Positions 23,807 to 36,319 of a stretch of 64,000 nucleotides of DNA are shown in pieces. This stretch comes from Bostrychus sinensis (lineage: Eukaryota; Chordata; Actinopteri; Gobiiformes; Eleotridae), in contig CM036242.1 in assembly GCA_020698575.1 (NCBI GenBank), positions 10,179,624 to 10,243,623 on the forward strand, written 5' to 3'. How positions within the stretch are numbered: position 1 is the stretch's first letter; each line of letters begins with the position of its first letter. A program made the position numbers and the translations under genes. The notes below the pieces were generated by a model that was not told where the DNA came from, made no database searches, and saw only the letters and a program-made list of their open reading frames with translations.

Positions 23807-24720
23807 CAATCCCACCAGACAAACTGGCTAGAGTTAATGTCAAGCCCGGATTATAAAACATGTAATACTGTTCTAGAAGCGACCAAAATTTGTTTAAAGG
23901 AATAAATAAAAGCATAATATATCCCTTTTAAGATAAATTGGACACTTTTTTCCTTCCATAGATATGTATGATCTTATTGCAACTACAATGCCCATGAAAT
24001 ACTTTGTACAGTACTCAGTTGGCATGGTTCGTCACATTTATTATCAGTGTCTTTGATGAGGAAACACAGGTTCTAACAGCTTTCAGTGACTACTTGTAGC
24101 CTTAATCTGGTGTGACCTAAATGCAAATATCAACTGTGCAGCCTCTTGCTAATGTTCTCTACCCACTCACTGACAGTTGCCAAATCCGTTTTGTTTGTGT
24201 TGAAGTAGCTATTGTTGGCGGCGGTGTTCTTTGATCCATTGAACATATATTGTAGTCTGCTTAACTTCCAAATCCAAGATGTGCACACAGCTCATTGAAA
24301 AGATCTATAGTGTGTTATTTTGTTTATAATCCTATCAATATCATTCAATTCCTCTCCACAGAATCCTGTTGAGGAAGTGGGATTCACCATCTGCCACGGC
24401 CTAAATATAATACAAAGACTATAAATAGATTATGGCATGCATTTTCTGTCATTCCCACAAAGCCATTCTGTTTTTTTTTTTATTTTTTTTTTTTGCATTC
24501 AGAAGAAAGCAACACACTAATCTGGTCGTAATTCCGGCCAATGACTCACTGGCTCAGGCGCTCACCAACTGTTAAAACAAGCCATTGTCATCTTACCTGG
24601 CTCGTTACCCTCTGCAAACCAATTAAAACACTGAAACCACACTCACACTATTTGCCTGTCAGCTTTGGCGGAAAAACTGTTGCCGATCGGAGCTGTAAAA
24701 AAAAACCAAAAAAACATTTG
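22401..24720. other. AT-rich sequence with simple repeats
   Basis: Contains an (AACC)n-(AAAC)n microsatellite at about 23121-23167, an (AAT)n tract at 23760-23804 and several poly-A/T runs. No gene recognised. Confidence 0.6.
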
Positions 24721-24845
24721 TAAATGATTGCTGTTTATCCGCTTCCTTGTCAACACCGAACAGGACACGGAGGGGCCCTGCCAAGAACAATATAAGGCTG
24801 TGCGTTTTGTATCCACAGAAATATTGGAAGGCGTTGTGTGGAGGG

Positions 24846-24959
24846 ATGAGCACTCGCGGAGGGTTGGACCGGTTCCTCGTGTTCCTGGCAGTGTCGTCGG
24901 TTTCTGCAGCTGTCGGGAGTGCGGTGGCGCTACGGCACAGTGGATTCAAGGATAACTGG
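24846..24959 (+). CDS. Candidate first coding exon with hydrophobic N-terminus (unproven)
   Basis: An ATG at 24846 opens a frame of exactly 38 codons, beginning MSTRGGLDRFLVFLAV. It then has a small-residue hydrophobic stretch (about residues 9-29) that could be a signal anchor or single membrane segment, and it ends in KDNW. The frame stops at a good splice-donor match (TGG|GTAAGG at 24959/24960) in phase 0. About 75 bp upstream is an A/T-rich 'caatataagg' that could serve as a TATA element. I do not recognise the protein and see no partner exon downstream. An in-frame upstream ATG at 24747 would give a longer but less convincing N-terminus. This may simply be a chance open frame. Confidence 0.22.
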
Positions 24960-25117
24960 GTAAGGCTGACATTAGATTTGCATGCTTTGTGCTGACTTTT
25001 GACTTTTCTAGAACTAGTGCATGTGTTCAACCAGGAGAGACTAAAGCTGGAGGGAGATGGTTCTGCTGCTGAGGAGGTCACACACAACAATGAGAGTTTG
25101 GAATGTCGGCTACAGGG

Positions 25118-25400
25118 CAGTGTTTCCCAACCTGGGGTACGGGGACCCCTAGGGGTACGTCAACACTTTGCAGGGGCTATATGGAGTTATTTGATTATTT
25201 CATTTTGTGCCTCAATGATACTTGAGATGGCCAACTTTGATCCAGAACAACAAGGAATTATATTTTAATACTAGATTTTGCTACATATTTGTTTTTGTTT
25301 TTTTGTTAGTTTTTTGCTTTTTAAAATGTTCTTTGTGGCAAAATGTCATGGTCATGGTTTGGCAAAAAAAGCCAGGGGGTACACATGACAAAAAATCCAC
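25118..25400 (+). mobile_element. hAT left-end fragment (Zaphod/Tip100-like)
   Basis: Begins CAGTGTTTCCCAACCTGGGG, followed by 'gggacccctaggggtac', a well-known hAT terminus in fish. Further 'gggggtaca' words occur near 25375-25385. No mirrored right end was found, so the element is truncated or decayed. Confidence 0.6.
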
Positions 25401-25882
25401 TGCATTAGGGCACATAAGCATTACACAGACAACAGAAGCTGACTTAAATTGGAAGTTCAAATGAAAACTATGACTCTTTTAACACAGGCCCATGGGCTGT
25501 AATTTTCAGCCTTTTGCTTCAGGACTTTGTGGAGCATCTTTTCACTTTCTATAACTTCTAACAAAGGTTTTCGGTAAGTGCTAACAAGCCCATTGTTGAC
25601 GCGCGAAAGCCTCAAACTTAGAGATGTCTGATGGCTTCTGTGCTGCAACTGCCTTCTTTAAACCCCACTAAAGATTTTCAATTGGATTTAACACTGAAGA
25701 AGCCACTCCAGGTCGGTCCAGGATCTTTTTGTTTTCTGGAAAAATCATTATATGAGAAAACCTAAAATCTTTGGGGGGTTGAATATTTCTGATTGCAGCT
25801 GTATACTGATGAAATGGAGAATCTAAAAGTCTCATAGTGAATGAATGAGAGCAGATGGTTGTCTGTCATTGAATCTCTAGAG

Positions 25883-26738
25883 CAAGGGAGTCCAAACTTT
25901 CTTTTCACTGAGTGCCACATACTGAAAAATATATGCCACTCACTAAAGATGATGGATTTCACCTGACCAAATAGCAAATCCCATTCAGCTGCCCCTCATT
26001 TGTACTTAAGCATACCAACCACACATTTATCCAGGCTTGGGAGTAGTAATAATAATAATGCATTGGTCTTATATAGCGCTTTTCTACTCTCAACGTCGCT
26101 TTACAATTTGGTGCGTTATTCAGTCACTCCTCAGTCACACTCTGTGGTGATGAGTTACTTCTGTAGCCACAGCTGCCCTGGGGCAGACCGACAGAAGCGT
26201 GGCTGCCATTTTGCGCCTACGGCCTCTCTGACAACCACCAAACACAGTCACACTGATAGATTCTTACAGGTGGGTGAAGTATCTTGCCCAAGGACACAAT
26301 GACAGTATGCATTGCCGGTTGCGGGGCTTTAACTGCCCCAGCTGAGTGGCACAGTATGGCTGAAATTTACTTTGGCAATACCAACCACTCTTTCTTTTTC
26401 TTCAATACCAGGTCCATCTCACATACAAATTATGGAGCTATTAATATCCATAAATAACTGTATACATAACTGCTGTGTGAATAATAACTGAGCCCTGGCT
26501 AGACTCAGGATTCGCCGCCACTGCAGTGCCTCTAGGGGGCAGACGCCACTCTGGTAGGAAAGAGGTGAAAGACATGTACGCGCGTAATGATTGTTTCTTA
26601 AATCACTGGATAATAGAGAGTGACTTTTCACTGCAGTCAAAAGTACTACCTGTGGAAATTTGGAAGAAGGCCCAAAGGCCAAGATAAAAATGGTCCACGG
26701 GTCACATTCACCAATGAGCCATAGTTTGGACACCCCTG
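25883..26738 (-). mobile_element. hAT relative of the 10574 element, carrying a SINE-like insert
   Basis: The left end AGGGAGTCCAAACTTT and 'gccacatactgaaaaatata' match the right end of the 10574-11035 element inverted. The right end AGTTTGGACACCCCTG matches its left end. So it is the same family in opposite orientation, longer because of the insert at 26046-26330. Flanking 8-mers do not match, so the left end may have decayed. Confidence 0.68.
26046..26330 (+). repeat. Teleost interspersed repeat (SINE-like)
   Basis: Starts with a short (AAT)n, then 'cttatatagcgcttttctac', 'cctggggcagaccgacagaa' and ends with 'cttgcccaaggacacaatga'. This order is a highly repeated fish element. It interrupts the hAT relative. 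A second partial copy, in the same order, is at 52257-52400. Confidence 0.65.
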
Positions 26739-26741
26739 AGT

Positions 26742-27840
26742 TTCAATTTACCATTGCTTTTCCAAAGCTGAGATAAAAATTAAACTACTATTCCACAAGA
26801 AGAAGAAAAAAAAATCCCTCTAAAATATCAGTTGGTAATTGGCGCAGACTGGCAGCTCACCACCTGCTTTTAATTTCCAACCTTGAGATAATGAGCATTT
26901 CTGAAACACTTTAATTAGTTAAAGTTTGTAATTATACTTGAAAGGTGGGTGTACCACTCTAACACATTTGTCATAAGTGGAAACAGAGCTCAACATTTTT
27001 ATCCTAAGATTATAATTACTAAACAGAACCACACATACCAAACTTTCAGCATTTGTTCATCTGAATAATTGATCTATTTATGGCTTCCTTGGTTTGTTTG
27101 CCAAGTTAAATTTGATGTGGACCACGCCAGGGCCAGAATATAACTATATTATTATTATTCATTAGAAAAACCTGTGCTAAAAGTTCTATATTATATTTTT
27201 TTCAGGCTTTTTTGCATATAACTTAAATAATGTATATGCATGGAAAATAGAGCATAGCAGAAATTTTAGCTCTAAAATGATTGGAATGAGTTTAGAAACG
27301 CGCAAGAGCACTTCCTGGTTTCTTTTTTGTCCTTTTTTCAGTCTTGAGAAATGGATGGACTCAGCATACAGGATTACTCAGACATGCATAAATGAAACAA
27401 AATACTAATAGTAGTTGTAATGGTATTAAGTAGTAGTAGAAGTAGTGGTAATAGCAATAGGTACTTTCTACTTACATAAACTTTACACTCAATACTTTTA
27501 ACCCAAATTGTTGAGTATAGATTTACCACATCTGCTTCCAACACACTTTCACTTTTCTGATCTGTGAATATATGTCTTACCACCAGATGGCAGCACTCAC
27601 CATGAGAGATGCTCTTTTGGATTAGTAATGTTTGTATTTCTCACAGCTCTGCTTCCTTTTCCCAGTCACTCAATCCTTTGCATAAAACCCACTGTGATTC
27701 AAGGCAGAAGCTCATTTTGGCGTCTGCAACACTTTCATTGATGTTATTTTTTTCAGTGGAGGGTCAGGACTGTAAAACCTGGTCATGGAGAGGTTGAATA
27801 TTGAGATAATGTTTTAATTACATGAAATGGTGAAAGAGAT
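26742..27840. other. Unclassified AT-rich sequence with a repeat fragment
   Basis: 27180-27330 shares words ('acttcctggtttc', 'tttagaaacgcgc') with the inverted repeat family at 27845-28345, so it is probably another decayed copy. No gene. Confidence 0.4.
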
Positions 27841-27844
27841 TTTT

Positions 27845-28345
27845 AATACATGCGTTGTAAATCAGACCAGCTGAGAACTAACATATTTTCATTACTGGTG
27901 TAGTTTCTGTACTAATGTCATGTCAATATTTTAATATGGTGTGGATATAAAAATATTTTCCTTTGTGGTCAAGTTTTTAGTTTATTGATTATAGCTTTGC
28001 ATAGACTCGTGAAACCAGGAAGTGCTCCTGCGTGTTTCTAAAGCTCAGACACTATCATCTAACTAATTCTGATAATTTCAGCGCTTAAATCGCCGTCACT
28101 AAGAAGCAGTCAGCTCATTTATCTATCTGTTAGCGTCATGTTCCTAATAGTTGTTCTAAATATCCACTTTAAGCTCTGCCCATTCCCCACAGTTTTCAGC
28201 AGGGGGCGACAGACACCTAATCCAAGCGTTCTCTGCAAAGTCAAAATAACTGCTCCACAAACGTTTTTTAAGTAACAAAAAGTGAAATACTAATGCAAAG
28301 GTGTCCTAAACTATTTCAAAAAGCCTGGAAAAAGCATAAGGTTAA
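27845..28345 (-). mobile_element. MITE-like dispersed repeat, copy 1
   Basis: Read in reverse, it matches 62565-62880 in order: 'gcttttt..aggctt', a 'ggtgtcc' word, then 'gtctgtcgccccctgctgaa', the 'taacagataaatgagct' block, 'gacggcg' and 'cttcctggtttcacgag'. A partial copy lies at about 48485-48600. Non-coding. Confidence 0.62.
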
Positions 28346-30155
28346 GGTATATTTTATTGTCCTCATTGATAAATTTGTTCTCCACATTTGACATTCACTT
28401 CAATCCCGCTGGAAAACCTCTCAGGAGTAGCGCCCCGGGACCTCCTACTCTTTGGCAGGGGAGGCATGGGTGGGTGCCCCGGTTCAAATTTGTTACTACA
28501 GTGAGAAAAAAACATGTCCATAAATGCTATAAAGTAATGCAATAAAAGAAAAATAATTGCAAGAAGTGAATGTAAATCATATATCCACTTCATATCTACA
28601 TTTCCTGTATATACTGCCTCTAGTTTTCTTTACATTTCACTGATCAAGTACTTATTACAGTAGTTATTGTATGTCAGAATCTGATTTCTAGCGTTGTGTT
28701 GTCTGGCTTTGGCTCAAGCGTGGTACTTTTGCTTGTTTTTTGACAGGTTCTGAATCTGCTAGACTTTTTATTTTGGTGGTCAGTTTGGCCGGCAGTGTAT
28801 GAAAATTCAGGCCATTAACGAGATCTACCGGCCATATATTCCAATAGAAAAGCAATCGTGTCAAAAACGCATTAGTATAATTGAATAAAACTTGCAGGTA
28901 ATGCCTAAATGTACGCTCAGATATGATAATGCACAAAATTACACTCAAAATTAGACAACGTGCGTGAGTCCAAATGCACACAGCACTGGTCAGAGAGAAA
29001 GGGTCTGTGCATCATCTCATTCATCTGTTTGAGTTTGGTAAATTTTATAATAATAAATCATAACAAAAGTAAATATTAATTTGTAGGACTAATGCAGAAG
29101 TACGCTGTCAAAATGGCTATTTATAGTCCTAGGTTAAAATACTCTTTTTCTTTGCACACTAGGGCATCCTTTGTGTTTGTGCAGTGGTTTAACTTTATAA
29201 TGTTACTACAAAAACAAAGACAACATACAGTATTAGTATTGTCATTGTCAGTGTGCATAGCTTGTGTGTCTTTTCTGCCGTGTTATGTGCAATAGACAGT
29301 GGGCAAGATGTGATAGACTGAGGACAGGTGGGTTTTTCATTGTGGACCACACCCCTACCTGCTCATTTGCAGCTACAAACGAGGCTGGAGGCTGGAGGCT
29401 ACAGGATGCACGGGTACCAGGAGGCACCCACTGAATACGCTAAAAAGAAGGCTCAAGAGTAGCTCTGATAATATTCTTCACACATTCCTATAAAGGTATC
29501 AATATGCCGGCTTACGAGAACTCATGGTCTGTAAGTCTGCAGTAGGCAATATATTTTAAGTAGGCTACAACATGCAATACATTCACAGACAGAGTTGGTG
29601 TCTAGCTAGCACATACAAGGTCTCAGGCATCTTTGTTTATCTCCAACCTGCAGCAGAATCAGTGAAAGTGCATGTACATTGTTGGGCAGTGTCTTCAGTA
29701 TGAGTAATATATAACAAAACAATACTTCCTCTGTTTCAGATTGAGGAACTTGTTGAGTCATATAGCTCTTTGGCAAACATGAGACATTGATTAACTCATT
29801 GTGGTCCTTTATGACCGCCTTTATAGTCCTCATTGACAGGACTCTGGACAGTGAACTGCTGGCTCTTCACTCAGAATAAACAGTCAACTGTGTGTACACA
29901 AACTCAGGCTAATGTTTCACTGCTGCGTCTACTACCAATTCTACATCCAACTGTTGTGCAAGTCAGTCACTTCCATGGAAAGAGCACAGGTTATGTCCAC
30001 ATTTATGCGATACCAAGATTTATTATGGACAAACTTTCTGGGGATGTCTGCTTATCTCACCCAGCAGATCTCAGTCTTTGATGAGGAAGCACAGGTAATA
30101 AAACAATTTCTGAATGTGTGGCTTCGTCAGGCTGTTAGCACATCTAAGTACTGGT
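28346..30155. other. Unclassified sequence
   Basis: AT-rich, without a recognised gene. The 'gaggctggaggctggaggct' patch near 29380 is a small tandem repeat. Short frames at 29092-29295 and 29833-30241 have no family resemblance. Confidence 0.4.
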
Positions 30156-30159
30156 CACT

Positions 30160-31230
30160 TTTTTTTTCTATTTTTTTAATTAAACCTTTATTTAACCAGG
30201 TAAAAAACCCATTGAGATCAGAATCTTTTTTACAAGGGTGACCTGGCCAAGAAGGTCAGCAGCATTCATCACAAAACATTATAACAATGTATATAATAAT
30301 ATACTATATTAAAATTAAAGGGCAGCAAAACAATTTGATGTTATAAAGTGCAATAGATAGTAAACAATACATGATATATAGACATACATACAAGAGATGT
30401 TAAAGTGCAAATGATACAAGGTGCACTAGGTTGCAGTAAAAAATTAAAAACACAGGAGCTGACTGAAGGACTCTTTTTGTCTGCTATATAGAAAGCAATA
30501 GAAAGTTCTAAATGAAACAAGTTCAGACATTTTCAGTTCAACTTGGAGAGAGTTCCAAGCAGAGGGACCAGAAAAACTGAAGGCTTGTCTCCAAAATTCA
30601 GTACTAACACGAAAATCATGCAAGTGATAAATGTCTCTTGAGCGCAAGGCATAATGGCTGGTTCTTGGTTGGTTCTCTGAAGAAGACAGCAAAGGTATGA
30701 AGAAGCCAAGCCAAGCAGAGCCTTATAGACCAAAGTCATTCAGTGAGTGAACCTCCGCGCACTCAGAGGCGACTACAGCCAGTCACAAACCTCAGAGCAC
30801 AATGATATACTGTATTCAGTGATTGAAGACAAGCGGACAAGGCACTCATGTACAGAACATCTCTATAATCAAGGATAGATAAGATAAAAATATAGCTGCT
30901 ACAAGACGTTTGCAAGCTCTGAGTGAAAAGCAAGATTTATTTCTAAAGTAAAACCTGAGCTTCACTTTTAGTTTGGGTACCAAACTGGCAATATGCACTT
31001 TAAAAGAAAGCTCTGTATCAAGTGCCAAACCAAGGTACTTGTAGCTATCAACTAATTCTATTGGTTTACCATGGTACCATCATGTTTACGTGAAAGTACC
31101 ATCACTTTGGTTTTCTCTGTATTTAAGACCAATTGTAGTGACTGCAGATGAGACTGAGCAACATTAAAAGCAGACTGTAAAAACTCAAAAGGGTGCACTT
31201 GCACGTTCTCTGCCTGCTCACATAGCAGTT
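30160..31230 (-). pseudogene. LINE reverse transcriptase 3' end with 3' UTR, frameshifted
   Basis: The minus strand holds RT blocks in order. ELSFKVHIASLVPKLKVKL and NKSCFSLRACKRLVAAIFLS (31028-30846) come first, then a YKALLGLASSYL block (about 30720-30685) and a FSFSGPSAWNSL block (about 30580-30545). They lie in different frames, so frameshifts and stops have accumulated. The 3' UTR (30165-30300, inverted) has the 'tttatttaaccaggtaaaaa' and 'tgacctggccaagaagg' words seen again at 54121 and 63050. Length and disorder show a 5'-truncated dead copy of an L2/CR1/Rex-like LINE. Subfamily not determined. Confidence 0.72.
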
Positions 31231-33285
31231 GTCAACAGTGTAATGTCACATTCTTCAAATATTGGGATTTGCATCAATTAATTTGCCAAAATCTGCAACT
31301 CACTTACAGCACACACATATAGTTATTTGGTTGGCATTTCTCAAAATCATCTTGTATGCAAAATTCCCTCTTGTCCTTTGAATATGTGTTCTGCTTAGCT
31401 TCCATTGCTACATTATGCGCATGTATTAGGAACTAATGCTTAAACGGTCTACATATTACCTACTGTATAATGGTCTATTACAGAAACAACTAAACATTCT
31501 CAAAGCTCCGTGTTTCCTTTAATCAATAGCTCCTGTGGCACACCCCCTGGTCTCTCTGGCCTCAGCCTGAGGGCCACTGGCCTCACTGCCCAGACACTGC
31601 TCTCCTGCTGTTGTTCTAATGCTAGTCAAACATTATTTTGAATGGTCAAACTCAATAGCGCAGTGCTGAGGCTGGCTGAGTAAATATTAGCAGAGCACAC
31701 AGAGAGGCAGGAGTTGCTATGTGCGTTTGTGTGTGCTAAGTGTCAGCTCTGTCCACACAACACACAGCAGCTACAATTCAGGTGCTGAGGACAAAGAGCA
31801 GGCTATTTAGACAGAGGCACTCTCTGTTTGAACAAGAACAAGTCGTTTGTCGTGATAAATGTTTTCAACAGGCAGAACTCAACCAGAAGTTAAAGTGGAC
31901 AGACAACAAGACAAGTCCAAGACTTTTAAGGCTGGGACACACTGGGCCAATAATCGCCCGTCTGGTACGGTTGGACAGAAAAGGGAGGTCTGCGACAAGA
32001 TTGGTTTGGTGTGTTCTGCGCTGTTGGATGTAGTCAGACACAACCAGATTTAGGTTTGTCTGATTGAATGTTGAATCAAAGAGGCGCTCTAGTCAGCCGT
32101 GTGCTCCACACGTGCTTCACAATCTGCCATACAGCTCCTGGTAAACATTCAATTACTGTATATGGAACTTTTAATCAGAAAACTATTCAGCATGCTTCCT
32201 ACATCTGTGATGCTAGTGTGCTACAATTAGCTTACCTTAGCTTGCAGCCTTCTGCAGGGAAAAAGCTGTCCTGTTCATTTTATTCATTGTGATAATGTAG
32301 CATGGATGATTATTATTCATTGATAAATATTTGAGTAAGCCACTTAAGTGTTACAGAGTTTATTTACAGAAGCCCATTGTCAGTGAAGTTCAACATGTAG
32401 TGCTGCCTGCAGTTATAGATTTCTTCAGACCTGTGGAATCTTCCAGTTTTTTTTTTTTTTTGTTTGTTTTTTTACAGACACATGCAAACAGTGCTATTTG
32501 AATGCAATTATACACTACTAAAAACATAGCACTCATAACTATACACTACACATTTTACAGAATGCACCTGTATGTCCACTTCCTGGAAGTTACTACATCA
32601 GTATTACAGCAGTTCTCACTTTGTAAACAGTCTCTCAGTGCAGCCTATTTGCTCATGAGAGTTCAAGGACCACAGATTCACCAGAACATCAAGAGCTCAC
32701 CGGATCAGCCTATTTACAAGGACCTTCAGAGCACTCGCCTTGCTAACTCGAGTCGCACTTTTAGCAATAGAATATATAAATAATACACCACTGTTAAGAG
32801 AAGGAAGACTATTTAAAGCAAAGTCATGTCCCTGATCACAATGCAATACGGTTTATTCATATCAGTGCGACTACCACTGTGCACTCAGAGAGCAGCTGTG
32901 AAAATGTTTGCATGTTGATCTTGGGGAAAATGGGCGGTAAGAACAAGCATCCTCAGCCGGTGGAGATGCTTTCACTCCAGATAGTGTTTGTTCTGGGCAC
33001 AGACACTACACCAGTGTAAGTAATGGGCTGGGCAAACAAACAACAGGCCCATACTGACAGTGCTGCGTGTGTTTGGTGATGCCATATGGGCTGGATGCAG
33101 GAGCCAGACGTGTTTAGCTCTGTGTTGTATGGTGAGTTAATGCCAGCGCTTATTTACATGCATTGCAGTTATTAATGTTTATTATTTCATTTTAAACCCC
33201 TGTCGATTTTGGTTGATCAAAAATAAGAATCTTACAGTCATATGATTAAAAAATTAGGGATGAATGGTCGGACAATAGTGAAAAA
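31231..33285. other. Unclassified sequence
   Basis: No gene or complete transposon recognised. Short frames at 31740-32292 and 32502-32783 lack family resemblance. A T-rich run lies at 32447-32472. Confidence 0.4.
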
Positions 33286-33287
33286 AC

Positions 33288-33560
33288 ACATACACCGACA
33301 GGCAGAACATTATTCCAACCAGGAGAGACTCAAAGTATTCAAGCAGGACAGGAGTATGGATTTGAGCGAGTTTGTCAAGGTCCAAATTGTGACGGCTAGA
33401 GACAACTGGGTCAGAGCATCTCCAAAACTGCAGCTCTTGTGGGGTGTTCTCGATCTGCAGGGGTCAGTATCTATACAAAGTGGCCCAACAAGTGATGCTT
33501 GCAGGGAGTGAAGACCATCCATTAGACGGAGCTACTGTAGCTCAAATGGCTTAAGAATAA
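33288..33560 (+). pseudogene. Tc1-like transposon 5' fragment
   Basis: It starts with an end like 'tacaccgacaggcagaacat'. The plus-strand frame includes DNWVRASPKLQLLWGV, the widely repeated N-terminal region of a fish Tc1-like transposase family, followed by SVSIQSGP. 'gagctactgtagctcaaatg' near 33527 corresponds to the continuing coding region. The rest of the element is missing, so it is a dead fragment. Confidence 0.62.
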
Positions 33561-34440
33561 ATAAATGTGAGACATTCATCAAAGCAGCAACATATTTTTA
33601 ACCAAAAATAAAAAAAGAAGACATTATAAATTAAGAACTTGGGACCAGATTTATCAAAGGTTTGCGTGCACTTGCAAGCCGGCACACCTGAGGTGAGCGT
33701 CTCCCACAGGTGTTAAATAAATGCAGCAGAGATTTTGCTCTTGTGACTGAATGAATATGTAAAACAGGACACTTTCCCAGAGTGCTCAAAATATAAGGTG
33801 GGGAAAAAAAATAAGTGAAACTGATTCACGACTAAGACTAGGGAACTAAAACTATCTGTAAACTTAGCATGTTGGAGAAGCAGGCACAAAACTTTGACAG
33901 AGGTAAGACTGCTGCTCTTTTTCAAATGATCCGTTGAAAATAAGAGCTAATAAGAGACACACAAAGATATGTACAAAAATGTGTTGATTTAAAGGTGGTG
34001 AGACAGACAAAGACAGACTTTACCTGCAACACTTTTCCCTCCAGTTTTACTATTTACTATATTTACTATTATATACAAACTACTATATACTACTGTAACT
34101 ACTAAGATGCTTTCCTTTCACTTTGTTGTTTCCTGATACAGCTGTTAAAAACATAGCATGTATATCACAGAGACTAGACTCTCTAGACAAGAAGACACTC
34201 ATCTCTCCATCTGCTGCAGTTGATTGACAGGCAGCACCACTGCAGTGGGTTGCTGCGCTGTGCTCACACTCAGATACACACTAAACTTTCATTTACATAC
34301 AGTGTCAGTTTTACGGCACACGCAACACAAACACACACAAATTGCTTGAGCTATTTTTTAAACTGCACTCACAATTTAGCACTCAAAAGAAAATCTGGTC
34401 CATGGTGTATTCATAACAGAAATCTAGAAATACAAACATA
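33561..34440. other. Unclassified sequence
   Basis: AT-rich; no gene or repeat structure recognised up to the start of the Tc1 element at 34443. Confidence 0.4.
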
Positions 34441-34620
34441 TACAGTTGAAAGAAAAAGTATATGAACCCTTTGGAATTACTTGGAATTCTGCACTATTTC
34501 ATCATAAAATGTGATTTGATCATCATCTAAGTCACAACAACAGACAAACACAGCCTGCTTGAACTAAGGCTGCAAAAAAATTATATGTTTTCAAGTTTTT
34601 ATTGAACATTTATGTAAACA

Positions 34621-35949
34621 TTAACAGTACAGGGTAGAAAAAGTATGTGAACCTTTGGATTTAATAACTGGTTGACCCTTCTTTGGCAGCAATAACCTCA
34701 ACCAAATGTTTTCTGTAGTAAAGATCAGACTTGCACAAAGCTCAGGAGGAATTTTGGACCATTCCTCTTTACAAAACTGTTTAAGTTCAGCAATATTCTT
34801 GGGGTGCCTGGTGTGAATCACTCTTTTGAGGTCATGCCACTGCATCTCAGTCGGGTTGAGGTCAAGACTCTGACTGGGCCACTCCATTAGGTGTATTTTC
34901 TTCTGTTGAAGCCATTCTGTTGTTGATTTGCTTCTATGTTTTGATTCAGTGTCCTGTTGCATCGCCCATCCTCTGTTGAGCTTCAGTTGATGGACAGATG
35001 GTCTTAAGTTTTCGTGCAAAATGTTTGGATAAACTTGGGAAATAATTTTGCTGTAGATTATAGCAAGTTGTCCAGGCCCTGAGGCAGCAAAGCAGCCCCA
35101 AACCATGATGCTCCCTCCTCCGTACTTCACAGTGGGGATGGGATTTTGATGTTGGTGTGCTGTGCCTGTTTTTCTCCACACATAGCGTTGTGAGTTCCTT
35201 CCAAACAACTCAACTTTGGTTTCATCTGTCCACAGAATATTTTGCCAGTAGTGCTGTGGAACTTGCCTGGAAATACCAGACTCACCGCTGTACCAGCGGA
35301 TACGATATGATATATTTTTGGTCTTCTAAAACGGAATTTACCGCTGAATGAAACAAACTCCTCAGTGCGCCACCTTGATTGTTGTTGTTGCAGACGCTGC
35401 TCGCGAAGAACACGTGACTTAAATAAGCGAATCAAAATGCACGGTACGGTTTGGATTTGAGTAAACCACTGCGGACGGCGTGGTGACCAGACTGATATTT
35501 CTCTGTATAATAATACAGAGACATATCAGTCTGGATTTTCCAGGCAACTGTGGAACATCCAGGTCCTCTTTTGCAAACATTAGACGTGCAGCAATATTTT
35601 TTTGGACATCAGTTGTGTCCTCCCATGAACTCCATACGTGTTTAATGTTTTACCCATTGTAGATTTGTCAACAAAGATGTTGGCTTGTGCCAGAGATTTC
35701 TGTAAGTCTTTAGCTGACACTCTAGGATTCTTCTTCACCTCATTGAGCGTTCTGTGCTGTGCTCATTTTCACAGGACGACCACTCCTAGGGAGAGTAGCA
35801 TCAGTGCTGAACCTTCTCCATTTTATCTGTTGTACCGTAGACTCATGAACATCAAAACTTTTAGAGATACTTTTGTAACCCTTTCCAGCTTTATGAAAGT
35901 CAACAAATCTTACTCGTAGGTTTTCTGAGAGCTCTTTTGTGTGAGGCAT
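34621..35949 (-). pseudogene. Tc1-family DD34E transposase, inactivated
   Basis: The minus-strand start MPHTKELSENLRVRFVDFH at 35949 is the N-terminal paired-like DNA-binding region, with 'GKGYKSISKSFDVHESTVQ' and an SGRP linker. The C-terminal half (35208-34621) has GGGSIMVWGCF, then QQD and NPTEMQW, with D and E separated by 34 residues as in the DD34E catalytic core. The cassette ends with a LLPKKGQPV stretch. The reading frame is broken between the halves by indels and by unrelated DNA. So it cannot give a functional cut-and-paste transposase. Family and motif spacing are read from the translation. Confidence 0.85.
35487..35534. repeat. Near-perfect 22-bp hairpin at the edge of the Tc1 insert
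   Basis: CCAGACTGATATTTCTCTGT (35487 on) pairs with its reverse complement ending at 35534, 21 of 22 bases, around a 4-base loop. It marks the junction where Tc1 sequence resumes after the foreign segment. Confidence 0.85.
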
Positions 35950-36319
35950 GGTTCATATCAAGTAATGCTTCTTCAGAATGGCAAACTCAAAACTGGGGTG
36001 TGTTTTTTATTGGCCAGGGCCACTTTAACCCACACCTACAATCTTCTCACACTGATTGGACCCCAGGTTGGTTGACACCTAACTCCAATTAGCTCTTGAA
36101 GAGGTCATTAGCCTAGGGGTTCACATACATTTTCAATCCTGCATTGTGAATGTTTAAATAAATGTTCAATAAACACATGAAAACTATTTTTTGCAACATT
36201 AGTTTAAGCAGACTGTGTTTGTCTTTGTTGTGATTTAGATGAATATCAGATCACATTTTATGACCAAATCATGCAGACATCCAAGTAATTCCAAAGGGTT
36301 CACATACTTTTTCAAACAT

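Larger units (their letters stand above)
34443..36316 (-). mobile_element. Tc1/mariner element, decayed
   Basis: The left end is CAGTTGAAAGAAAAAGTATA preceded by TA. The right side ends near 'cacatactttttcaaaca', the same family terminus but frayed. A transposase remnant lies on the minus strand between the ends. About 205 bp of non-transposase DNA sits inside it (35283-35486). The second, shorter copy of the family is at 51399-52253 on the opposite strand. Confidence 0.85.
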
